Part shown: piece after piece, positions 51,031 through 58,509 of the stretch | How positions within the stretch are numbered: position 1 is the first letter of the stretch | How the letters are laid out: the number at the start of each line of letters is the position of its first letter | Source of the DNA: JAKOUY01 sp037045185 | GTDB taxonomy: Bacteria > Actinomycetota > Acidimicrobiia > Acidimicrobiales > Ilumatobacteraceae | Length of the DNA stretch: 64,000 nt | Assembly: GCA_037045185.1 (NCBI GenBank) | Contig: JBAOHQ010000014.1 | Span: forward strand, 1-64,000 | Direction of reading: 5' to 3' | The notes under the pieces: generated by a model | The model's input: the letters and a program-made list of their open reading frames with translations, nothing else | What the model was told of the DNA's origin: nothing | Database searches by the model: none | Translations under genes and position numbers: made by a program

Positions 51031-51804
51031 ATGGTGCGCAGGTGGTTCGGGCGTGGAGGCCCCTCGCACCCTGATCCTCCCGGCGAGGTGCCCGACGAGG
51101 ATTGGTCGGCAGTGGTCCGGGCATGGCCTACCGTGGCGCTGCTCCCCCGTTCGCTGGCCTCGGCGGTGCGCGCCCTGGTCCCCGAGTTCGTCGCCGCCCA
51201 CCGGTGGGAAGGCGCCAAGGCGGTGGACGTCGACGACTGGATGCGGCTGCTGATCGCCAGCCAGGCGTGCCTGCCCATCGCCCATCTCGGCCTCGACCGC
51301 TACGCCCGGGTGAGCTCGATCGTCGTCCATGGCGCCACGCTGGTCACCGATGGCGCCCAGCGCGTCGGCAGCACCGGCGTGGTCTCCGACACGCCCATGC
51401 GACTCGACGGCTACGCCCAGTTCCGCGGCCCGATCAGCCTGTCGTGGCCCGCCGTGGTGCACGACGCCCGCCACCCGCGCACCGGGCGGAACGTGGTGAT
51501 CCACGAGTTCGCCCACCAGCTCGACATGGACGGCGGGTTCATCAACGGCACCCCGGCGGGCCTCGACGCGTCGCTGCACGGCCGCTGGGCTCGGGTGTTC
51601 TCCGCCGAGTTCGACGCCATCCGCCGCGGCGAGATCGGCGAGCTGCGCGACTACGCAGCCACCGACGCCGGGGAGTTCTTCGCCGTCGCCTGCGAGACGT
51701 TCTTCACCCGCCCCACGGCCTTGGCCGCCCGCCACCCGGCCGTGTACGACCTGCTCCGGCGGTACTTCGATCAGGACCCGGCCGGCTGGTCCGTCCCCGG
51801 ATGA
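51031..51804 (+). CDS. MtfA-like zinc metallopeptidase (M90 family)
   Basis: Protein of 257 aa with the M90/MtfA (DgsA anti-repressor-like) layout: LPRSLASAVRALVPEFVAAH near the N-terminus, GRNVVIHEFAHQLDMDGGFI carrying the HExxH zinc site near residue 160, and AGEFFAVACETFFTRP downstream with a further ligand Glu. In Escherichia coli MtfA binds Mlc and has peptidase activity. No Mlc homolog is seen here. Start ATG 51031. The 3' end overlaps the convergent Pat gene by 34 bp. Confidence 0.87.
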   Translation: MVRRWFGRGGPSHPDPPGEVPDEDWSAVVRAWPTVALLPRSLASAVRALVPEFVAAHRWEGAKAVDVDDWMRLLIASQACLPIAHLGLDRYARVSSIVVHGATLVTDGAQRVGSTGVVSDTPMRLDGYAQFRGPISLSWPAVVHDARHPRTGRNVVIHEFAHQLDMDGGFINGTPAGLDASLHGRWARVFSAEFDAIRRGEIGELRDYAATDAGEFFAVACETFFTRPTALAARHPAVYDLLRRYFDQDPAGWSVPG

Positions 51805-52787
51805 CCCAGCGCCGCCCCGGCGGCCGTGACGATCTCGACTGATGCCTCGGAGAACATCTGCCAGTCGGCCTCGGAGACCAGTTCCCGGGTGGCGCTGACG
51901 TCCATGCGCGCCGCCACGACCCCTGCCTCGGTCCGGTGCCAGACCGCCCCGGCCTTGTCGAAGACCCGGCGCATCGGCAGGTTGTCGTCGAGGACCTCGG
52001 CGACGAAGGCGGTGATGCCCGTCTGGCAGGCGGCGGCGCCCAGGGCGCCGAGCAGCAACGTGCCGAGTCCCTTGCCATGCAGGTCATCGACCACGCCGAA
52101 GGCGACCTCGGCCTGGGTGGGATCGTCCTCGCGGACGTAGCGGGCCGTGCCGAGGCCGCGGCCGTCGGCCGATCCGACGGTCCAGGCGAAGTGATCGATG
52201 TAGTCGATGTTGACGAGGTAGTCGATCAGCCGGTCCGAGGGGGTCCCGGAGGTGAAGAACCGCCGGCGCCTGGACTCCGGCAGCAGCCCCCGGACCTCCT
52301 CGGCGAACTTCGTGCGGTCCGAGCGCAGCAGCGGGCGGACGAAGGCCTGCGTGCCGTCGCGCAGGACCACCGGCAGCGGCCGGGCGATCTCGGCCATCCG
52401 CCGCGCCGCGGTGTCGATCAAGCGCTGGTGAACGCCCGGCAGTCCGAGCAGCTCCTCGAAGCTGTGGTGGTCGCCACTGGCGTAGCGCACTGCGCTGAGG
52501 GCCGAGACGCTGGCGACACGTGGTTGGCGGCGCAGCAACGACAGCTCGCCGAGGATGGACCCTGGCCCGCAGACCGCCAGGCGCCGCTGGCGATCGCCGG
52601 TCCCGCGGACGACATCGACCGTGCCGGCGAGGACGATGACGAACCGGTCGACCAACTCGCCCTGATGGAACACGACCTCGCCGGCGGCGACCTCGTTGGC
52701 CTCGAGCCCGCCGGTGAGGTGCCCCAGCGCGTGCGGATCGACCTCACCGAACAACTCGAAGCGGCCCAGTTCCGCTGCTTCGATCAC
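51771..52787 (-). CDS. cAMP-binding lysine acetyltransferase (Pat/KATmt-like)
   Basis: Two-domain regulator of 338 aa, close to the 333 aa of the mycobacterial Pat (Rv0998). The N-terminal cyclic-nucleotide domain has EVVFHQGELVDRFVIVLAGT and the phosphate-binding cassette GELSLLRRQPRVASV at residues 80-94. A C-terminal GNAT domain has SGTPSDRLIDYLVNIDYIDH, QAEVAFGVVDDLHGKGLGTL (acetyl-CoA loop with a Glu in the position of the catalytic base) and FDKAGAVWHRTEAGVV. In mycobacteria cAMP releases autoinhibition and the enzyme acetylates acyl-CoA synthetases. The several ligases in this window are plausible targets, by inference. GTG start at 52787. No Ala/Pro extension upstream. Confidence 0.9.
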   Translation of the reverse strand: MIEAAELGRFELFGEVDPHALGHLTGGLEANEVAAGEVVFHQGELVDRFVIVLAGTVDVVRGTGDRQRRLAVCGPGSILGELSLLRRQPRVASVSALSAVRYASGDHHSFEELLGLPGVHQRLIDTAARRMAEIARPLPVVLRDGTQAFVRPLLRSDRTKFAEEVRGLLPESRRRRFFTSGTPSDRLIDYLVNIDYIDHFAWTVGSADGRGLGTARYVREDDPTQAEVAFGVVDDLHGKGLGTLLLGALGAAACQTGITAFVAEVLDDNLPMRRVFDKAGAVWHRTEAGVVAARMDVSATRELVSEADWQMFSEASVEIVTAAGAALGHPGTDQPAGS

Positions 52788-52891
52788 GGACCAAGTGTAT
52801 GGAGCGCGCCGAGACCACTCGGGCGGGCCACCTGTCACAGGCCCGGCGGCAGCGGTGGTCCGGGCGCCTGGCCGACCACCCGGGTGACGGT

Positions 52892-52907
52892 ATACCCTCA
52901 GGGGTAT
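52892..52907. promoter_or_regulatory. CsoR/CstR-type operator at the rhodanese start
   Basis: Palindrome ATACCC-TCAG-GGGTAT covering the first two bases of the ATG of the rhodanese gene. CsoR-family copper and persulfide sensors bind AT-flanked C-run/G-run inverted repeats of this kind; a rhodanese target favours a CstR-like persulfide sensor. No csoR/cstR gene is in the window. Confidence 0.6.
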
Positions 52908-53373
52908 GAACACTCGACGCCTGAGCGCCTCCGTCATGCTCGCCGCCACCCTGCTCGCCGCCTGTGGTGACGACGACAAGCCGGCAACGGCGCCGGCGAC
53001 GACACCCGCCACCGTGGCGGGCACTTCACCGGCAGCGGGACCCAGCACGGCGTCGGCGGTGGGGACGGTGACGGCCGCCGAGTTCAAGGAGCTGATCGCC
53101 ACGCCCGGAGTGGTGCTCCTGGACGTCCGCCGGCCCGACGAGTTCGCCGTCGGGCACCTCGCCGGGGCGACGAACATCGACGCAGAAGCCGCCGACTTCG
53201 AGGCCCGGATCATCAAGCTCGACAAGCAGGCCAGCTACGCCATCTACTGCCGGTCGGGGCGGCGCAGCGCCGTCGCCATGGCCAAGATGGCGGCGCTCGG
53301 GTTCAGTTCGGTCCGTGACCTCGGTGGCGGGATCGTCGCCTGGGAGCAGGCCGGGTTCCCGATCGGGAAGTAG
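52906..53373 (+). CDS. Rhodanese-domain lipoprotein
   Basis: Protein of 155 aa. The signal peptide and lipobox are MLAATLLAACGDDD (Cys near residue 22), with an Ala/Thr/Pro linker. The rhodanese domain has VVLLDVRRPDEFAVGHLAGA, then the active-site loop CRSGRRSAVAM with catalytic Cys near residue 113, and ends DLGGGIVAWEQAGFPIGK. It transfers sulfane sulfur or acts on thiosulfate outside the membrane. The operator overlapping its start codon suggests control by a CsoR-family sensor. It is 74 bp upstream of the steroid-cluster SDR, but an operator lies between them. Confidence 0.93.
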   Translation: MNTRRLSASVMLAATLLAACGDDDKPATAPATTPATVAGTSPAAGPSTASAVGTVTAAEFKELIATPGVVLLDVRRPDEFAVGHLAGATNIDAEAADFEARIIKLDKQASYAIYCRSGRRSAVAMAKMAALGFSSVRDLGGGIVAWEQAGFPIGK

Positions 53374-53383
53374 TCGCTGGTAG

Positions 53384-53404
53384 TTTCTGACGCTGCGTCA
53401 GATT
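53384..53404. promoter_or_regulatory. TetR-type operator, copy 1 (steroid-gene promoter)
   Basis: TTTCTGAC-N5-GTCAGATT, with an inner perfect palindrome TCTGACGC-T-GCGTCAGA, located 44 bp upstream of the SDR/fadE30 operon start. The same arms and spacing occur at 60756-60776. It differs from the KstR2 consensus AnCAAGnnCTTGnT. Confidence 0.7.
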
Positions 53405-53447
53405 CCTGCGCTGGCGCAGCAATCGTCGGATCAACGGACGGAGCATC

Positions 53448-54359
53448 ATGACTGCATTCCTGGACGGCAAGGTCGTCGCCATCACCGGTGCCGGGCGGGG
53501 CATCGGCCGATCGATCGCCCTCGACGCCGCCCGTGCCGGGGCCAGAGTGGTGGTCGCCGACTACGGGGTGGGCACCGACGGCAGCGAGCCGTCCTCGGAC
53601 ATCGCCGACAGCGTCGTGGCCGAGATCACCGAGGCAGGCGGTGAGGCCGTTGCCGCGGCCAGTGACGTGGGCACCATGCAGGGCGGCGAGGCGGTGGTCG
53701 CTGCTGCCATGGACACCTGGGGTCGCATCGACGGTGCCGTCTGCGTGGCCGGCATCCTGCGCGAGCGAATGCTGTTCAACATGAGCGAGGACGAGTTCGA
53801 CGCCGTCATCCGCGTCCACCTGAAGGGCACCTTCACCGTCTACCGCGCCACGTCAGCGGTGATGCGCAAGCAGGAGGGCGGCGGCTCGCTGATCGGCTTC
53901 ACCAGCGGGGTGTGGGCCCTCGGCTCGGTGGCCCAGGCGAACTACGCCGCGGCCAAGGGAGGCATCGTCTCGCTGAGCTACTCCGCCGCGGTGGGCCTGG
54001 AGCGCTACGGCGTGCGTGCCAACGTCATCGCCCCGGTCGCCAGGACCCGGATGAGCGCAGGTGTCCCGATGCAGCTGGCCGAGAACGGCGAGCCCGAGGA
54101 CATCTCCCCGATGGCGGTGTACCTGCTCAGCGACCGGGCCAGGCACATCACCGGCCAGGTCTACTCGGTGGTGGGCAACAAGATCGCCGTGTGGAGCCAG
54201 CCCAAGGAGGTCCGCGCCGTGTACAACGACACCCGCTGGACACCCGAGACGATCGACGAGCGGCTGATGTCCACCGTCAAGTTCGAACGCCTGCCGTTCC
54301 TCGACATGGTGGACGAGATGAAGCGGGCGGCCGCCGCCAAGGAGAGCCCGAACGCATGA
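53448..54359 (+). CDS. SDR oxidoreductase, Rv3548c-like
   Basis: Classical SDR of 303 aa, equal in length to mycobacterial Rv3548c, a gene of the cholesterol C/D-ring region. It has GKVVAITGAGRGIGRSIALD at residues 7-26, VCVAGILRERMLFN near residue 96, and GFTSGVWALGSVAQANYAAAKG holding the Ser and Tyr/Lys. An extended C-terminal region (QVYSVVGNKIAVWSQPKEVR) fits the hydratase/dehydrogenase-type SDRs of 17-beta-HSD4 kind. Substrate not known. ATGA overlap with the following fadE30 gene. The operator copy 1 lies just upstream, and GGAG precedes the start. Confidence 0.87.
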   Translation: MTAFLDGKVVAITGAGRGIGRSIALDAARAGARVVVADYGVGTDGSEPSSDIADSVVAEITEAGGEAVAAASDVGTMQGGEAVVAAAMDTWGRIDGAVCVAGILRERMLFNMSEDEFDAVIRVHLKGTFTVYRATSAVMRKQEGGGSLIGFTSGVWALGSVAQANYAAAKGGIVSLSYSAAVGLERYGVRANVIAPVARTRMSAGVPMQLAENGEPEDISPMAVYLLSDRARHITGQVYSVVGNKIAVWSQPKEVRAVYNDTRWTPETIDERLMSTVKFERLPFLDMVDEMKRAAAAKESPNA

Positions 54360-55534
54360 AGCGCCAGCCGGTTGGCGGTGACCTGTCGGCGCTCAGCGAC
54401 GAGCAGTTTCGGGCGCTGGCCAAGCACTGGCTGGCCGAGCACGTGGTCGGTGAGTTCGCCGAGCTGCGTGGCCGCGGCGGGCCTGGCGACGAGGAGATCG
54501 GGTTCGACACCCGCGTCGCCTGGGAGGCAGTGCTGGGTCAGGCAGGGTGGATCGGGCTCGGCTGGCCGCCCTCGCACGGCGGTCGGGGGGCCAGCGTCAG
54601 CCAGCAGATCGTCTGGGCGGAGGAGTACACCCGTGCCCAGGCGCCGGCGCGGGTCAACCACATGGGCGAGAACCTCCTCGCTCCGACCCTGATCGAGTAC
54701 GGCACGGCCGAGCAGTGCGCACGCTTCCTTCCCGGGATCCTCGACGGCACCGAGCGGTGGTGCCAGGGCTACAGCGAGCCCAACGCCGGAAGTGACCTGG
54801 CCAACGTGCAGACCAAGGCCCGCCTCGACGGTGACGAATGGGTCATCGACGGCCAGAAGGTGTGGACCTCACTGGCCCATGTGAGCCACTGGTGCTTCGT
54901 CGTCACCCGCAGTGAGCCCGGGTCGGAGCGCCATCAGGGCCTGACGTTCCTGCTGGTGCCGATGGACCAGCCGGGCATCGAGGTCCGCCCGATCATCCAA
55001 CTCACCGGCGGCGGGGAGTTCAACGAGACGTTCTTCGACGGGGCGCGCACCGAAGCCGGTCTGGTGGTGGGCGAGGTGGGCCAGGGCTGGAAGGTGGCCA
55101 TGGCCCTGTTGGGCTTCGAGCGGGGGATCTCCACCCTCGCCCAACAGATCGGCTTCGAGCGCGAACTGGCCCGCACGGTGGAGATCGCCCGTGCCCGCGA
55201 CCGCATCGGCGATCCGATCGTCCGCCAGCGGTTGATGCGCGCCCACACCGGGCTGCGGCTGATGCAGTGGAACGCACTGCGCTCGATGGGATCGGGCGTG
55301 CCCGGCCCGGAGGCCAGCATCGGCAAGCTGTTCTGGAGCAGCTGGCACCGTGACCTCGGCGAGTTGATGATCGACCTGCAGGGTGCTGGCGGGTTGATCG
55401 GCGAGGCGCTGCCCTACGAGCTGACGCTGGAGCAGAAGCTGTTCCTGTTCAGCAGGTCCGACACGATCATCGGCGGATCCAACGAGATCCAGCGCAACGT
55501 GCTCGGCGAACGCGTCCTCGGCCTGCCGCGCTGA
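54356..55534 (+). CDS. fadE30: Acyl-CoA dehydrogenase FadE30-like
   Basis: Acyl-CoA dehydrogenase of 392 aa. The start ATG at 54356 overlaps the SDR stop (ATGA). NHMGENLLAPTLIEYGT, WCQGYSEPNAGSDLANV near residue 140, QKVWTSLAHVSHWCFV, and the C-terminal RSDTIIGGSNEIQRN with the family NEIQ motif all match mycobacterial FadE30 closely. FadE30 dehydrogenates a hydroxylated HIP-CoA-derived intermediate in the degradation of steroid rings C and D. FAD is bound by GYSEPNAGSDLA and WTSLAH. Context with ipdF and echA20-ipdABC supports the assignment. Frame intact. Confidence 0.9.
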   Translation: MKRQPVGGDLSALSDEQFRALAKHWLAEHVVGEFAELRGRGGPGDEEIGFDTRVAWEAVLGQAGWIGLGWPPSHGGRGASVSQQIVWAEEYTRAQAPARVNHMGENLLAPTLIEYGTAEQCARFLPGILDGTERWCQGYSEPNAGSDLANVQTKARLDGDEWVIDGQKVWTSLAHVSHWCFVVTRSEPGSERHQGLTFLLVPMDQPGIEVRPIIQLTGGGEFNETFFDGARTEAGLVVGEVGQGWKVAMALLGFERGISTLAQQIGFERELARTVEIARARDRIGDPIVRQRLMRAHTGLRLMQWNALRSMGSGVPGPEASIGKLFWSSWHRDLGELMIDLQGAGGLIGEALPYELTLEQKLFLFSRSDTIIGGSNEIQRNVLGERVLGLPR

Positions 55535-55537
55535 CCG

Positions 55538-56348
55538 TCACGGCAGGTAGCTGCCGTCGGGCTGGCGGGCCCATCCGGACGCGGCGAAGCTCCCGCCGTC
55601 GAGGTGCATCGAGTCACCGGTCAGGAACTTCGACATCGGGCTGGCCAGGAAGAGCGCGGCGTTGGCCGCGTCCACCGGCTCGCCTCGACCCAGCGGCAGG
55701 CGGTCCACGTAGCGGCCGTAGAAGTCGTCGCCGAACGTGGACGACAGCACCTCCTCGCCGCGTGACGGGATGGCGTCGGGGGCGATGCAGTTGACCCGGA
55801 TCCCCCGCGGTGAGAGCTTCCAGGGCGAGGGTCTTGGTGAGCTGTTCGAGCGCCGCTTTCATCGCCCCGTAGATCCCGAAGCCCGGTGAGGCGCGGAACG
55901 CCTCCACCGACGTGAGGTTGATGATCGACCCGCCGCGATCCATGAGCGGCACGGTGTGTCGGATGAAGCAGGTCGCGCTGGTGAAGTTCTCGGCGATGAG
56001 CGCCGCCTCGCCATTGGCCGAGACGTCCATGAACGAGGCGACGAACCCGCCGCCGGCGTTGTTCACCAGCGTGTCGACCCGGCCCCATCGCCGGGCGACC
56101 TCCGCCACGAACCCCTGCACCGCGCCGACATCCCGGACGTCGAGCACCGAGGCCAGAACGTCGGCCCCCTGGGCGCGAAGCGCACCGGCGACGCGGTCGA
56201 GCCGGTCGGCCTGGCGGTCGCAGAGCGCCACCGCCGCCCCGGCGCCGGCGAGCCCGACGGCGATCGCCTCGCCGAGGCCCTGCGCCGCACCGGTGACGAT
56301 GGCCACGTGGTCGGAGAGCGTGATGCCGGAAGCGGGATGACTCGTCAT
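55538..56348 (-). CDS. SDR oxidoreductase (frameshifted)
   Basis: Classical SDR of about 269 aa after correction. It starts MTSHPASGITLSDHVAIVTGAAQGLGEAIA, with NNAGG near residue 96 and IINLTSVEAFRASPGFGIYGAMK carrying Ser/Tyr/Lys. The frame breaks at 55802-55806, in a run of five C that should be four, just after LALEALTAG. Once corrected, IRVNCIAPDAIPSRGEEVLS continues, then the C-terminus GDSMHLDGGSFAASGWAR. It lies between fadE30 and the divergent ipdF, so a steroid-ring oxidation role is likely. Substrate unknown. Probably a sequence error, since both parts are well conserved. Confidence 0.82.
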
Positions 56349-56394
56349 CGGCCCATTGTGATCGGCGGGTACCCCCGGACGTACAGTCGGCCGT

Positions 56395-57156
56395 GTGAGC
56401 GCTGCACCCACTCCCCCTCCGGCACACGGCCTGCTGGCCGGCAAGCGGGTCCTGGTGACCGCCGCCGCCGGCAGCGGCATCGGCTCCACCACGGCCCGCC
56501 GCTGCCTGGACGAGGGGGCACGGGTGATCATCGCCGACAAGCACGAGCGGCGCCTGGCCGAGACCGCGGCCGACCTCGGTGTGACGGGGATCGTCTGCGA
56601 CGTGACCGACGAGGCCAGCGTGCAGGCGATGGTCGATCGGGCCTGGGCAGCGTTGGGTGGCATCGACGTGCTGATCAACAACGCCGGCCTGGGCGGCACG
56701 GCCGAGGTCCACGAGATGACCGACGAGCAGTGGTCGCTCGTGCTCGACGTCACGCTGACCGGCACGTTCCGGGTGACCAGGGCGATGCTGCGCAGGATGT
56801 ACGAGCAGGGTGCCGGGGTCATCGTGAACAACGCCTCCGTGCTGGGCTGGCGGGCCCAGGTGGGCCAGGCGCACTACGCCGCGGCGAAGGCGGGCGTCAT
56901 GGCGCTCACCCGCTGCTCGGCCGTGGAGGCCGCGCCCCGGGGGGTGCGGATCAATGCCGTCGCCCCGAGCCTGGCGATGCATGCCAACCTGGCCAAGGTG
57001 ACCAGTGACGAGCTGCTGGCCGAGTTGACGTCACGCGAGGCCTTCGGCCGGGCGGCCGAACCGTGGGAGATCGCCACCGTGATGGTGTTCCTGGCCAGTG
57101 ACTACTCCACCTACATGACCGGCGAGGTGGTCAGCGTCAGCTCGCAGCGGGCCTAG
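56395..57156 (+). CDS. ipdF: SDR oxidoreductase IpdF-like
   Basis: SDR of 253 aa starting at GTG 56395. The N-terminal HGLLAGKRVLVTAAAGSGIG, then ADKHERRLAETAADLGVTGI, INNAGLGGTAEVHEMTDEQW, VIVNNASVLGWRAQVGQAHY and LASDYSTYMTGEVVSVSSQ closely follow Mycobacterium tuberculosis Rv3559c (IpdF). IpdF oxidises the 5-hydroxyl of the HIP-CoA-derived bicyclic intermediate to the ketone during C/D-ring catabolism. The Rossmann TAAAGSGIG replaces the usual TGGxxGIG, as in IpdF. Divergent from the SDR at 55538-56348, 46 bp between starts. Confidence 0.87.
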   Translation: MSAAPTPPPAHGLLAGKRVLVTAAAGSGIGSTTARRCLDEGARVIIADKHERRLAETAADLGVTGIVCDVTDEASVQAMVDRAWAALGGIDVLINNAGLGGTAEVHEMTDEQWSLVLDVTLTGTFRVTRAMLRRMYEQGAGVIVNNASVLGWRAQVGQAHYAAAKAGVMALTRCSAVEAAPRGVRINAVAPSLAMHANLAKVTSDELLAELTSREAFGRAAEPWEIATVMVFLASDYSTYMTGEVVSVSSQRA

Positions 57157-57162
57157 CTCGGC

Positions 57163-58497
57163 TCAGCCGCGCTGGGGCACCGTCCAGTCGCCGTGGTGCT
57201 CGTCGTCGACGACCTGGCAGAACCTGGCGTAGCGGTGCTCGACATCGGCGAGGTCACTGGCGTTGACGATGCCGACCCGGGCATCGGCCATCAGCAGGTC
57301 GGCGTGGCGTCGCAGGTGGCCGTGGCGCTCGTCGTCGGTGAGGCACGAGGCGCTGACGGTCAGGACGTCCATCATCCTGGTGGCCACCGCCGGAGCGGTG
57401 TGGCCGTACTGACGGATCATGTGGAACATGCTGTCGGTGAGCCCGCCGAAGCTGGTCACCGGGGCGACGACCCGCACGACGCCACCGGCGGTCATGATCC
57501 CGTCCGGCCAGCGGCGGTCCTCCAGCGTGCACAGCGCGTCACCGAACCTGTCGAGGACGTCGATCGCCGTGATCGGATCGTTGATCGCCGGGCTGAGGGC
57601 GCGCACGGCCATCTCCGACAGTTGGCGCACGGCGAACTCGAGGTCCTGCTCGATGGTGCGCTGATCGCCGATGGCGAACGCCTTCAGCACCTCGGCGGGC
57701 GCGTCCGGCACGCCCACCGCGACGATGGAGTGCGGGTAGGCGTAGTCCCCGGGGCGCAGGGTGATGTCCAAGACGAGGTCATGGCGGACGGCGACGTCCA
57801 GCAAGAAGTCGTAGTCGATCGTCTGCACGTAGCCGCCGTTGCTGGTCAGCCGTATGGGCTGGCCGAGGTGCCAGAACTCGTCGGTGGGTGGTGTGACGCC
57901 GTCCGGGTCGAGGTCCCTGCGCTCGGTGGCTTGCAGCAGGCTGTTGCGCATGTCGCGGCACAGGAAGTTCACCACGGACGTCGTGTTGATCGTCGCCGTG
58001 ATGTGGCTGAGGTAGTAGACCAGGGCGGCGATGCACGCCACGCTGAACGCCAGAGCCAGCGTGACGTTGTAGTGCGGCACGAACGAGCCGCCTTCTTCGG
58101 CGCTGCGCACGGCCCGCAGCGAGAACAGCGCGAAGGTGAAGGTCCCGATGAAGATCCCGAGCGTCACCTGGTTGCCCCGATCCCTGGTGAAGTTGCGCAG
58201 CAGTCTCGGCCCCATCACTCCCACGCTGTAGGACAGCGCGGCGATGGTGATCGAGAACACCGTTCCGGCCACGCCGATGGTGATCGCCGAGATCGCCGAC
58301 AGCAGCGTCCGGCCGCCCTCCTCACCGCCGTCGTAGATGAACCGCAGGCCGCGCGGCACGTGACCGTCGCGCTCCAGGCGGATCCCCAGCTCGGCCAGGA
58401 CGTACCCGGCGACGCTCATCAGCGCGGGGATGAACCAGAACTGGGCGGAGGCGTCGCGCAGCCAGACCCGCCAGCCGCGCCCGTGGCGTGGTCTCAT
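57163..58497 (-). CDS. DUF2254 membrane protein
   Basis: Protein of 444 aa. Two N-terminal transmembrane helices (FWFIPALMSVAGYVLAELGI; LLSAISAITIGVAGTVFSI) are followed by two more (NQVTLGIFIGTFTFALFSLR; LALAFSVACIAALVYYLSHI) and a soluble C-terminal half with YVQTIDYDFLLDVAVRHDL, AIGDQRTIEQDLEFAVRQLS and ALSPAINDPITAIDVLDRF. These are DUF2254 hallmarks. Function of the family is unknown. It is inserted on the reverse strand between ipdF and the acyl-CoA ligase, and is not obviously part of steroid catabolism. Frame intact. Confidence 0.9.
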   Translation of the reverse strand: MRPRHGRGWRVWLRDASAQFWFIPALMSVAGYVLAELGIRLERDGHVPRGLRFIYDGGEEGGRTLLSAISAITIGVAGTVFSITIAALSYSVGVMGPRLLRNFTRDRGNQVTLGIFIGTFTFALFSLRAVRSAEEGGSFVPHYNVTLALAFSVACIAALVYYLSHITATINTTSVVNFLCRDMRNSLLQATERRDLDPDGVTPPTDEFWHLGQPIRLTSNGGYVQTIDYDFLLDVAVRHDLVLDITLRPGDYAYPHSIVAVGVPDAPAEVLKAFAIGDQRTIEQDLEFAVRQLSEMAVRALSPAINDPITAIDVLDRFGDALCTLEDRRWPDGIMTAGGVVRVVAPVTSFGGLTDSMFHMIRQYGHTAPAVATRMMDVLTVSASCLTDDERHGHLRRHADLLMADARVGIVNASDLADVEHRYARFCQVVDDEHHGDWTVPQRG

Positions 58498-58509
58498 CGC
58501 CCGGGCACG

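Noticed and set aside
1..56348. Treating all broken genes as true pseudogenes
   Set aside because: Breaks are single indels with motifs intact on both sides, and they affect essential genes; programmed frameshifting has no slippery-site or pseudoknot support here.
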